The translations under genes were made by a program, and so were the position numbers. Below, piece after piece: positions 1 through 8,553 of a DNA stretch of 64,000 nt. How positions within the stretch are numbered: the first letter of the stretch is position 1; every line of letters begins with the position of its first letter. The stretch is from the NCBI RefSeq assembly GCF_024807145.1, contig NZ_JANUCA010000003.1:1-64000 (forward strand), given 5' to 3'. Source of the DNA: Microbacterium sp. AK031 (GTDB taxonomy: Bacteria; Actinomycetota; Actinomycetes; Actinomycetales; Microbacteriaceae). The notes under the pieces are model-generated. The model did no database searches, was not told where the DNA came from, and was given only the letters and a program-made list of their open reading frames with translations.

Positions 1-72
1 CCCGCCAGAGTTGGCACCGCACCCGAAGCCCACACCAACGACAACCCACACCCGGATGAGACACCCGGGTGA
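1..72 (+). CDS. Possible 3' end of an upstream gene (partial)
   Basis: The first frame is open from the window edge to a TGA at 70-72 and gives 23 residues rich in Pro, Asp, His and Asn. Such a tail would fit the low-complexity C-terminus of many actinobacterial proteins, but nothing in it identifies a family. It is followed by about 90 bases with no gene before the alarmone synthetase. The call rests only on the open frame. Confidence 0.25.
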   Translation, partial: PARVGTAPEAHTNDNPHPDETPG

Positions 73-162
73 GCGGCTACCGATTGCGCGGGTGCTGCCG
101 AGCCATCCGCCCACAGCGAAACGCACAGCGCGTTCTGATCACGCTCGCGTAACGTCGATCTC

Positions 163-861
163 ATGACGACCATTCAGGTCAGCGAAGACGATATCCGCCA
201 GACGCGCGAACTCCGCGACGAGTTCCAGAAGTTCTTGCGCGAGTACGAGTTCGGGATGCGAGAGGTCGAGACGAAAATCTCGATCCTGCGGGACGAGTTC
301 CTGCACGATCACTCCTACAACCCGATCGAGCACGTGAAGAGTCGCATCAAGACTCCGGACAGCATCGTCGAGAAGATCGCCCGCAAGGGGATCGAGGAGC
401 CGGACTTCGAGCGCATCCGCGAGGAGATCACCGACATCGCCGGCGTCCGCGTGACCTGCAGCTTCGTCGCCGATGTGTATCAGCTGTTCGACCTGCTCAC
501 GCAGCAGGACGACGTCACGGTGCGAGCCGTCAAGGACTACATCAAGGACCCGAAGCCGAACGGCTACAAGAGCCTGCACGTCATCATCGAGGTGCCGGTG
601 TTCTTGTCGACCGGACCCCTCCTGGTGCCCGTCGAGGTGCAGTTCCGCACGATAGCGATGGATTTCTGGGCGAGCCTGGAGCACAAGATCTACTACAAGT
701 TCTCCAACCAGGTGCCATCGCACCTCGTCGAGAGCCTGTCAGACGCGGCGGATGCCGCTGCAGAACTTGACGCACGCATGGAGCGGCTGCACCGAGAGGC
801 GCACGGCGTGCCTCAGCGCCAGCTCGATCCGCCGCCCCCGCCGCGCATCGTCAACGTGTGA
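163..861 (+). CDS. Small alarmone synthetase (RelQ/YjbM-type GTP pyrophosphokinase)
   Basis: A 232-residue single-domain (p)ppGpp synthetase that transfers pyrophosphate from ATP to GDP or GTP in the cytoplasm. The synthetase core is visible: an IAGVRVTC segment near residue 92, the NGYKSLH motif at 133-139, EVQFRT at 158-163 and the HKIYYK block at 174-179. The hydrolase (HD), TGS and ACT domains of long Rel proteins are absent and the length fits the RelQ class. The Pro-rich C-terminal tail looks disordered. It stands alone, facing the amidohydrolase gene, with a long inverted repeat downstream. Family assignment is firm; physiological regulation cannot be read here. Confidence 0.9.
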   Translation: MTTIQVSEDDIRQTRELRDEFQKFLREYEFGMREVETKISILRDEFLHDHSYNPIEHVKSRIKTPDSIVEKIARKGIEEPDFERIREEITDIAGVRVTCSFVADVYQLFDLLTQQDDVTVRAVKDYIKDPKPNGYKSLHVIIEVPVFLSTGPLLVPVEVQFRTIAMDFWASLEHKIYYKFSNQVPSHLVESLSDAADAAAELDARMERLHREAHGVPQRQLDPPPPPRIVNV

Positions 862-866
862 CCGGC

Positions 867-944
867 ATAACTCCGGAGCTTTTCCGCCGTTCGCCATGAT
901 CCCGGCCGTGCCGGACAGTGAAACGGCAGTTCCTCCGGAGTTAT
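867..944. repeat. Long inverted repeat between convergent genes (likely bidirectional terminator)
   Basis: The arms ATAACTCCGGAG (867-878) and CTCCGGAGTTAT (933-944) are perfectly complementary over 12 bases. Pairing resumes further in, between GCCGTT and AACGGC, after an internal loop. It lies just after the alarmone synthetase stop and before the amidohydrolase stop. A terminator is the simplest reading; a small intergenic repeat element is the alternative. Confidence 0.55.
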
Positions 945-985
945 TCGCGCGCGTGCTGACGAAGCGTCCCGTTTCGGCCGTCGCG

Positions 986-2200
986 TCAGCCCAGGAACTC
1001 GCGCGCGGCCGTGGCCATCGCGGTGACGCCGACCTCGATCGTCGGGTGGATCTGCGGCGCGAAGAACGGGGAGTGGTTCGTCGGGATGGTGCTGTCGACG
1101 GTGCCGTTCGCGACAGCGGTGGCGTAGGTCGCCGGGTCCAGCCCGCCCCAGAACCAGAACACCAGGGGAACGCCGGCATCGCGCGCGAACCACGACACGT
1201 CCTCGCTTCCGGTGAACATGCCGGGGTCGATGACGGCCTCGTCGCCGAGCGCTCGACGCAGCGCCGTGGTCACCCTGGTGGTGGCATCGTCGTCGTTGAT
1301 CGTGGCGGGAAGGGTGTGGTCGGTGCGGATCTCCGGCTCGCGCTCTGCGCCTGATGCCGCGGCTTCCGCCCGCACGATCCGCTCGACGCTGGCGAGCACC
1401 TTGTCACGCATCTCGTCGTTCGGATAACGCAGGCTGAGCTCCAGCGTCGCCTCGGTGGGGATGATGTTGTTCTTGAGTCCCGCGTGGATCGAACCGACCG
1501 TGACGACGGCAACGTCTTTGGGGTCGATCTCGCGAGAGGTGATCGTCTGCAAACGCATCACCGTGGCTGCAGCCATCACCACCGGATCGATGGTCGTGTG
1601 CGGACGGGAGCCGTGTCCGCCGCGGCCGTGCATCGTGACGGTGAGTCCATCGGATGCCGCCATCTGAGTGCCGGGACGCACGCCGATGATTCCGGCGGGG
1701 AAGGGCGTGACGTGCTGACCGAGCACGATGTCGGGCTTCGGGTAGCGGTCGAGGATGCCGGCATCCAGCATCGCCCTGGCGCCGGCGCCGTACTCCTCTG
1801 CCGGCTGGATGATCACGACGAGCGTTCCTGACCATTCCGCGCGTTCGGCGACGAGCCGTTCGACGGCGCCGATCATCGCGGTGACATGCATGTCGTGCCC
1901 GCAGGCGTGCATCACTGGGACGGCGTGGCCGGCGGGGTCGATACCGGTCGCAGTGCTCGCGTATGCCAGGCCGGTCTGCTCTTCGACAGGGAGCGCGTCC
2001 ATGTCGGCGCGCGCCCAGAGAGTCGGACCCTCACCGTTGCGCAGCATCCCTACGACGCCCGTGACGCCGACTCCCTCTTCGACCTCGAGACCGAGATCAC
2101 GCAGGTGCTGAGCGGCGATGCCCGCGGTGCGCGTCTCCTGGAAGGACAGTTCGGGATGCTGGTGGAGGTCGATGTACAGCGCTTCGAGATCGATGCTCAT
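986..2200 (-). CDS. M20 family metallo-amidohydrolase (hippurate / IAA-amino-acid hydrolase type)
   Basis: A 404-residue cytosolic amidohydrolase of peptidase family M20D, which removes N-acyl groups from amino acids. Metal-site motifs are present: HACGHDMH at 98-105, PAEE at 133-136, a GQHVTP segment in the middle and an NHSPFF motif near the C-terminus. The length is typical and the protein looks intact. It lies 16 bases behind the TetR gene on the same strand, so the two are probably cotranscribed and divergent from the ABC importer operon. The substrate cannot be read; acylated or conjugated amino acids are the family norm. Confidence 0.88.
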   Translation of the reverse strand: MSIDLEALYIDLHQHPELSFQETRTAGIAAQHLRDLGLEVEEGVGVTGVVGMLRNGEGPTLWARADMDALPVEEQTGLAYASTATGIDPAGHAVPVMHACGHDMHVTAMIGAVERLVAERAEWSGTLVVIIQPAEEYGAGARAMLDAGILDRYPKPDIVLGQHVTPFPAGIIGVRPGTQMAASDGLTVTMHGRGGHGSRPHTTIDPVVMAAATVMRLQTITSREIDPKDVAVVTVGSIHAGLKNNIIPTEATLELSLRYPNDEMRDKVLASVERIVRAEAAASGAEREPEIRTDHTLPATINDDDATTRVTTALRRALGDEAVIDPGMFTGSEDVSWFARDAGVPLVFWFWGGLDPATYATAVANGTVDSTIPTNHSPFFAPQIHPTIEVGVTAMATAAREFLG

Positions 2201-2216
2201 GAGGCTGAGCCTAGTG

Positions 2217-2861
2217 TCAGTCCGTGCGGGCGTAGCTCTCCAGCTCCGGCCCCGGCCGCAGCACGGCGTTCACGATCGCGCGGATCGCGAACTCGCTGGC
2301 CTCGCCGAGTCCGACGACCTCCGGGTGCAGCAGCCACTGCAGCTGCAGGCCGTCCATCACCGCGAGGATGCTGGCGGAAGCGGCGGCCACCGTGTCCGGC
2401 TCGGTCACACCCTCCTGGGCGCACAGTTCATGAAACGCCTCGGACACCTCGCGGCGAAGCGTCGTGTAGCGCTCCTCGAAGAAGTCGCGCGCCGGGTGGT
2501 CGTCTGTGACGGATTCGTTGGAGAGCACGGTGTACGCCTGCACGATGCCAGGGCGCCGCTCGTTCGCGAACGCCGTGCGCACCAGGTGCAGGAACAGCTC
2601 GGGTCCGCCGGGGATGTGCTTCTCGTCGAGTTCGGCGACGTCGGCCTGGTCGCGGTAGGCGAGCACCTCGAGCAGCAGCTTCTGCTTCGAGCCGAAGTGG
2701 TGAAGCACGCCCGCGTGCGTCATGCCGACCTGCTCGGCGACGTCGGCGAGCGTGCCGTTCGTCGATCCCTTGTTGCCGAAGATCTCGACAGCTGCTTCCA
2801 GGATGTCGGTGCGCTTCTGCCTGGTGGCAGGGCGTGTGCGCGTCGAATTCTCTGTGGCCAC
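2217..2861 (-). CDS. TetR family transcriptional regulator
   Basis: A TetR repressor of about 214 residues. The N-terminal helix-turn-helix reads TLADVAEQVGMTHAGVLHHFGSK; the C-terminal ligand domain is unremarkable. An upstream in-frame ATG at 2897 exists, but a GTG at 2861 has a strong GAAGGGGG ribosome site just before it, so I chose the GTG. It is the first gene of a TetR-amidohydrolase unit and diverges from the solute-binding protein gene. Palindromes in the shared intergenic region (2910-2963) make it the likely repressor of the importer and beta-glucosidase operon. The ligand is unknown. Confidence 0.88.
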   Translation of the reverse strand: MATENSTRTRPATRQKRTDILEAAVEIFGNKGSTNGTLADVAEQVGMTHAGVLHHFGSKQKLLLEVLAYRDQADVAELDEKHIPGGPELFLHLVRTAFANERRPGIVQAYTVLSNESVTDDHPARDFFEERYTTLRREVSEAFHELCAQEGVTEPDTVAAASASILAVMDGLQLQWLLHPEVVGLGEASEFAIRAIVNAVLRPGPELESYARTD

Positions 2862-2909
2862 GGCATCCCCCTTCGAGTGAGTGTAACGGTCTGGCATCGC
2901 GTACTTGCA

Positions 2910-2963
2910 AGCTTACTTACTTGTCGGTAACCTCGCCTCAGTTTACTTTCTCATGAGTAAGCT
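2910..2963. promoter_or_regulatory. Divergent promoter region with TetR-type palindromes
   Basis: AGCTTACT at 2910-2917 is the exact inverse of AGTAAGCT at 2956-2963. Between them lie two smaller palindromes: TTAC-N6-GTAA (2917-2930) and TTACT-N8-AGTAA (2943-2960). The region is AT-rich compared with its surroundings and sits between divergent tetR and importer genes. This is a good operator candidate for the adjacent TetR protein. Confidence 0.55.
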
Positions 2964-3021
2964 AAGGCGTCACACCGACGCGTGCCACACCTGCACAATG
3001 ACCCGTGTCCAAGGAGAAGCA

Positions 3022-4689
3022 ATGAAGCTCAGCAGATCTCTGATCGCGATCGGCGCGATCGCGACCCTCAGCATCGGCGTGCTCGCCGGATGCTCGCCGG
3101 CCTCGAGCGACAGCGGCGGAGACTCCGGCTCGTCCGGCGCCGCGCTCACGATCGCAAAGCCTGATGGGGCGATCACCACCGAGTCGCACAACCCGTACCT
3201 CGGCGACTCATCCGCATCGAAGTACGGTTACGCCAAGGTCATCTTCGAGCCCCTCGCGCTCGTGAACCCGACCGGCGACCTCGCCACCACGCCCTGGCTC
3301 GCAGAGTCGGTCGAATGGAACGACGACTACACCGAGCTGACCGTCGTCCCGCGCAGTGGCGTGAACTGGAGCGACGGCGAGCCGTTCACCGGCGACGACA
3401 TCGTCTTCACCTTCGATCAGTTCCTCAACGGCACGCTCACCGACTCGTCGGGGCTGAACTATCAGGGCGCGACCGTCGACGGCGACAAGATCACCCTGAA
3501 GTTCGGCGACTCGAAGTACACCGCCCAGTCGCGCGTTCTGCACACCCCGATCGTGCCTCAGCACATCTGGGAGAACATCGAAGACCCCAACACCGACCCG
3601 CTCACCGAGGACGGTCTCGCCGTCGGCACCGGGCCCTACACTCTTTCGAGCTGGACCACCGAATCCGTCACCCTGACGGCGAACGAGGATTACTGGGGCG
3701 GCGAGCTGACGGTTCCCGAGCTGCACTACGTCTCGTACGGCGACAACGCTGCGCTGACGACGGCGCTCGCTTCCGGTGAGGCCGACTGGGCTCAGGCGTT
3801 CATCCCGCAGATCGAGCAGAGCTACCTCTCCGCCGATGAGGACAACCAGTTCCTCGTCTCGCCGACGGCCGGAGCGGGAACGCTGTTCTTCAACCTGCAG
3901 ACCAAGCCGTTCAACGACCCCGCGCTGCGCGAGGCCCTGGCCTGGACGATCGACCGCGAGGCGTATGTCGACATCGCCCGTGAGGGTGCGAGCGAAGCGG
4001 TCTGGAACGTGACCGGCCTCGGAACGCTGCTGGAAGACGAGATCATCCCCGAGTACAAGGACCAGTCATACGCGGTCGACGTGGACAAGGCGAAGCAGAT
4101 CCTCACGGACGCCGGCTACACCTGGGAGAGCGACAAGCTCATCGACCCCGACGGCGAGGCTGTCTCGTTCTCGATCTCGGTTCCCGCCGGATGGAGCGAC
4201 TGGAACACCGAGCAGGCGCTCATCGCGGAAGAACTTGACGAGGCACTCGGTATCGAGGTCAAGGTCGACCAGCCCGACTGGGGTGGCTGGGACGCCGCCC
4301 GTCAGGAAGGCACCTTCCAGGCGATCATCCACTGGCTCGAGGACACCGGTAACGTCTACGGCCTGTACACCTCCACCATGGATCCCAAGTGGATCGTCGA
4401 CGGCAAGGCGCAGTACAACTTCGGCCGCTTCGACGACCCCGCTGTGACCGAGGCGCTGAACACCTACGCCAACGCCTCGTCCGATGAGGATCGTGCTGCG
4501 GCCTCGGCGGTGCTGCAGACGGCCTTCGCAGAGAACGTGCCCGCGATCCCGCTGGGCGCTCACCCGCTGCTGGGCGAGTTCAACACCCGCAACTACGTCG
4601 GGTGGCCGAGCGAGGACGACCAGTACGCGTCGGGCGACCCGACCCAGCCCGGCATCGTGCAGATCCTGACGAAGCTCGAGGCGAAGTAG
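3022..4689 (+). CDS. ABC importer solute-binding lipoprotein, family 5 (oligopeptide/oligosaccharide type)
   Basis: A 555-residue extracellular binding lipoprotein of the DppA/OppA class. The signal peptide ends in a lipobox LAGC with Cys24 as the lipidated residue, followed by a Ser/Gly-rich linker. An upstream in-frame start at 2905 would run through the operator region, so I took the ATG at 3022, which has AAGGAGAAGC before it. It opens an operon with two ATPases, two permeases and a GH3 glucosidase, which suggests that the cargo is a beta-linked oligosaccharide rather than a peptide. That is inference from context; family 5 proteins bind either. Confidence 0.9.
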   Translation: MKLSRSLIAIGAIATLSIGVLAGCSPASSDSGGDSGSSGAALTIAKPDGAITTESHNPYLGDSSASKYGYAKVIFEPLALVNPTGDLATTPWLAESVEWNDDYTELTVVPRSGVNWSDGEPFTGDDIVFTFDQFLNGTLTDSSGLNYQGATVDGDKITLKFGDSKYTAQSRVLHTPIVPQHIWENIEDPNTDPLTEDGLAVGTGPYTLSSWTTESVTLTANEDYWGGELTVPELHYVSYGDNAALTTALASGEADWAQAFIPQIEQSYLSADEDNQFLVSPTAGAGTLFFNLQTKPFNDPALREALAWTIDREAYVDIAREGASEAVWNVTGLGTLLEDEIIPEYKDQSYAVDVDKAKQILTDAGYTWESDKLIDPDGEAVSFSISVPAGWSDWNTEQALIAEELDEALGIEVKVDQPDWGGWDAARQEGTFQAIIHWLEDTGNVYGLYTSTMDPKWIVDGKAQYNFGRFDDPAVTEALNTYANASSDEDRAAASAVLQTAFAENVPAIPLGAHPLLGEFNTRNYVGWPSEDDQYASGDPTQPGIVQILTKLEAK

Positions 4690-4692
4690 GAA

Positions 4693-4757
4693 GGCGGATG
4701 CTGAGCCTGTCGAGGTGCGCTTCGACGGGCACAGCACCGCCCTGCCCGGCATCCGCC
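4693..4757 (+). repeat. Nested hairpins between binding-protein and ATPase genes
   Basis: GGCGGATGC (4693-4701) pairs with GCATCCGCC (4749-4757). Inside it, CCTGTCGA (4706-4713) pairs with TCGACGGG (4722-4729) with one G-T wobble. There is no T-run. A structure directly after the binding-protein gene would protect its mRNA 3' end or attenuate read-through, giving more binding protein than ATPase. Confidence 0.5.
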
Positions 4758-4778
4758 CAACGCACGAAAGCGATACCC

Positions 4779-5599
<821 letters not shown>

Positions 5600-5603
<4 letters not shown>

Positions 5604-6400
5604 GCACCCTCGAAGTGCGTGGCGTGACCAAGGTCTACAACGTCCGCGGGGCCGGCCAGCTCAAGGCCCTCGACGATGTGAGCTTCACGCTCACCTCCGG
5701 CCGGACGATCGGCCTGGTCGGCCAGTCCGGCAGCGGGAAGTCGACGATCGCGAAGATCCTCACCCAGCTCGAGACGCCGACAAGCGGTGAGGTACTCCTC
5801 GATGGCAAGCCGATTCCGCGACACGGGCGAGGGTTGCGGACGTACCGGCAGCAGCTGAGGATGGTCTTCCAGGACCCGTTCGCCTCGCTTAACCCGTACC
5901 ACTCGATCCGCTATCACCTCGAGCGACCGCTGCGTCTGGACGCCGTCGTCCCGAAGGGCGAGACCGAGGCGGAGGTGCGCCGGCTTCTCGAGCGAGTGCG
6001 GCTGGTTCCGGATGCCGTGATCGATCGCCGACCGCACGAACTCTCCGGCGGACAGCGCCAGCGCGTCGCGATCGCACGAGCGCTCGCGTCTCGTCCGAAG
6101 ATCCTCGTCGCCGACGAGCCGGTCTCGATGCTCGACGTATCGATCCGCCTCGGTGTGCTGAACCTGCTCTCCGACCTGCAGCGTGAGGAGGGACTGGGCG
6201 TGCTGTACATCACGCACGATCTCGCCACCGCCCGCCACTTCAGCGACGAGATCATGGTGCTCAATCAGGGCCGGATCGTCGAGCACGGCCTCGCCGACGA
6301 CGTCATCCTTCGCCCTCAGAATCCCTACACGCAGGAGCTGCGTGCGGCATCTCCCGACCCCGAACGATTCTTCGCCGACACCAGCGGAGGTGCACGATGA
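5600..6400 (+). CDS. ABC importer ATP-binding protein (DppF/OppF type)
   Basis: The second, 266-residue nucleotide-binding subunit of the same importer. Walker A GQSGSGKS, signature LSGGQRQR and Walker B ILVADEPVSMLD are present, as is the NPYTQEL segment typical of OppF proteins. It starts at an ATGA overlap with the upstream ATPase and overlaps the downstream permease in the same way. The MLD in place of the usual SLD after Walker B is a modest deviation that should not abolish activity. Confidence 0.9.
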
Positions 6401-7488
6401 CCGCCGTCGAACCCCAGATGCCCACCACCGACGACCGGCCGGATGTCGATGCCGTCGAGATCGGCACGACTGCGACCAAGGTCGTCGCCGGTCGCTCGCG
6501 CATCCCCTGGCGCTTCCTCGGCGGCCGCGCGGCGTTCTACCTCTTCACGCTGTGGGCGGCGCTCACCATCAACTTCTTCCTGCCGCGCATGATGAAGGGC
6601 GATGCAGTCAGCCAATACCTCTCGCGCAACCGCAACGTCTCACCAGAGGCGGCAGACGCGCTGCGTTCGCTTCTCGGATTGGACACCGACAAGACGCTCT
6701 TCCAGCAGTACCTCGATTATTGGGGCCTGCTGCTGCAAGGCGACCTCGGCGTCTCGCTGCTGCATGGTCTGCGGCCGGTGACCGAAGTCGTCAGCCAGGC
6801 GCTGCCATGGACGGTCGGGCTGGTCGGCTTCGCGACGATCGTGTCCTTCGCGATCGGCACGATCGGCGGCGCGGTCATCGGATGGCGTCGGGGGAGCCGG
6901 CTTGAGGCATTCATCCCCATCACCACCTTCCTCAGCACGATCCCCTACTTCTGGCTGGGCCTGCTCGCGATCGCGGTGTTCTCGGTCAACCTCGGCTGGT
7001 TCCCGATCGGCAAGGCGTACGGCGTCGGGATGGTGCCGGGGTGGAACCTCGAGTTCATCGGGCAGGTCATCCTCCACGGCACGCTTCCCGCCGCGACGAT
7101 CGTGATCGCGTCGCTCGGCGGATGGATGCTGGGCATGCGCAACATGATGCTCACGGTGCTCGATGAGGACTACATCACCGTCGCGCAGGCGAAGGGCATG
7201 CCGAACCAGCGCGTGTTGTGGCGGTACGCCGCCCGCAATGCCGTGCTGCCGCAGATCCAGAGCTTCGCACTGTCGATCGGCTTCATCGTCGGCGGCACGA
7301 TCGTGATGGAGATGGTCTTCAGCTATCCGGGTGTCGGCAAGCTGCTCCTGGATGCCACCAACGCGAAGGATTACGCACTCATGCAGGGCGTCTTCCTGGT
7401 CATCACCCTCTCGGTGCTGATCGCGAACATCCTCGCGGATATCGCCTATGCGTTCCTCGACCCGCGCACGCGCCAGACGGAGGCCTGA
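6397..7488 (+). CDS. ABC importer permease (DppB/OppB type)
   Basis: A 363-residue inner-membrane permease with about six membrane segments after a polar N-terminal stretch of roughly 40 residues. The cytoplasmic EAA-like loop that contacts the ATPases is recognisable around VAQAKGMPNQRVLWRYAARN. A periplasmic loop between the first two helices is typical for the B-subunit. It overlaps the upstream ATPase gene (ATGA) and is three bases from the next permease. The substrate is shared with the binding protein. Confidence 0.88.
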   Translation: MTAVEPQMPTTDDRPDVDAVEIGTTATKVVAGRSRIPWRFLGGRAAFYLFTLWAALTINFFLPRMMKGDAVSQYLSRNRNVSPEAADALRSLLGLDTDKTLFQQYLDYWGLLLQGDLGVSLLHGLRPVTEVVSQALPWTVGLVGFATIVSFAIGTIGGAVIGWRRGSRLEAFIPITTFLSTIPYFWLGLLAIAVFSVNLGWFPIGKAYGVGMVPGWNLEFIGQVILHGTLPAATIVIASLGGWMLGMRNMMLTVLDEDYITVAQAKGMPNQRVLWRYAARNAVLPQIQSFALSIGFIVGGTIVMEMVFSYPGVGKLLLDATNAKDYALMQGVFLVITLSVLIANILADIAYAFLDPRTRQTEA

Positions 7489-7491
7489 GTC

Positions 7492-8553
7492 ATGTCAACA
7501 ACTGAGAAAGCCGGTCGGCGCCAGGCGAGCGCTCCGGACACCTTCCTCATCCGCACCAGCGGCGCCGGCAGCGGTAACGGCGGCCAAAGCCAGAGCTTCT
7601 GGGCGAAGTTCATCTCGGCCTTCGCGATGTTCCGCAACGGCAAATCCATCGCCGGTCTCGCGATCCTCGGATTCTTCGTGCTGGTCGCGATCTTCGCCGA
7701 CGTGCTCGCGCCGTTCTCGCCGACGAAGATCGACAACTCGGCCCGCCTGCAGCCGCCGTCGGCGGCGCACTGGCTGGGCACGACCCACATCGGGGAGGAC
7801 GTGCTGAGCCAGGTCATCCACGGCACCCGCGGCGTCATCGTCGTCGGATTCCTCGCCGCGCTGATCGCGACGGTGATCGCGATCACGGTCGGAGTGATCG
7901 CCGGATACCTGTCGGGATGGAAGAGCGAGGCGCTGTCGGCGCTGACGAACGTGTTCCTGGTGATCCCCGGGCTCCCGCTGATCATCATCGTCGCCGCGAT
8001 GTTCGAGGACCCGCCGCTGGTGCTGATCGCGGCGGTGCTGGGCATCACGGGATGGGCGTGGGGCGCGCGCGTGCTGCGCGCGCAGACCATGTCGCTGCGC
8101 AACCGTGACTTCGTGCAGGCTGCCCGCGCGAACGGCGAGCCGCTGCGCCGCATCATCACGGTGGAGATGCTGCCGAACCTCATGGCGCTGATCGCCGCGA
8201 GCTTCGTCGGCACAGTCACCGCCGCCATCCTCGGCCTCACGACCCTCTCGTACATCGGCGTGATTCCGGTGACCACCTACAACTGGGGCACGATCCTGAA
8301 CTGGGCCTCGGCTCAGGGCGCGTTCGGGCAGAACCAGTGGTGGTGGTATCTGCCGCCCGGGCTGTGCATCGCGGCGATCGGCGTCGCGCTGTCGCTGATC
8401 AACTTCGGCATCGACGAGTACGTCAACCCGCGCCTGCGTTCGGCCGGCGAGCGGGCGCGCGCGATGAAGAAGAAGGGCCTGAACGTGAACGACGCGGTCA
8501 CGGCTGTACGCACCACCGACGTGGCCGGTCGGGCCGCAGAGAACAAGAAGTGA
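7492..8553 (+). CDS. ABC importer permease (DppC/OppC type)
   Basis: A 353-residue partner permease. The order is a polar N-terminus, one membrane helix, the LGTTHIGEDVLSQVIHGTR segment typical of OppC proteins, then the remaining helices and the EAA loop (VQAARANGEPLRRIITVEMLPN). A charged C-terminal tail with KKK follows the last helix. Its TGA overlaps the ATG of the GH3 gene (TGATG), linking glucosidase translation to the importer. Confidence 0.88.
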   Translation: MSTTEKAGRRQASAPDTFLIRTSGAGSGNGGQSQSFWAKFISAFAMFRNGKSIAGLAILGFFVLVAIFADVLAPFSPTKIDNSARLQPPSAAHWLGTTHIGEDVLSQVIHGTRGVIVVGFLAALIATVIAITVGVIAGYLSGWKSEALSALTNVFLVIPGLPLIIIVAAMFEDPPLVLIAAVLGITGWAWGARVLRAQTMSLRNRDFVQAARANGEPLRRIITVEMLPNLMALIAASFVGTVTAAILGLTTLSYIGVIPVTTYNWGTILNWASAQGAFGQNQWWWYLPPGLCIAAIGVALSLINFGIDEYVNPRLRSAGERARAMKKKGLNVNDAVTAVRTTDVAGRAAENKK

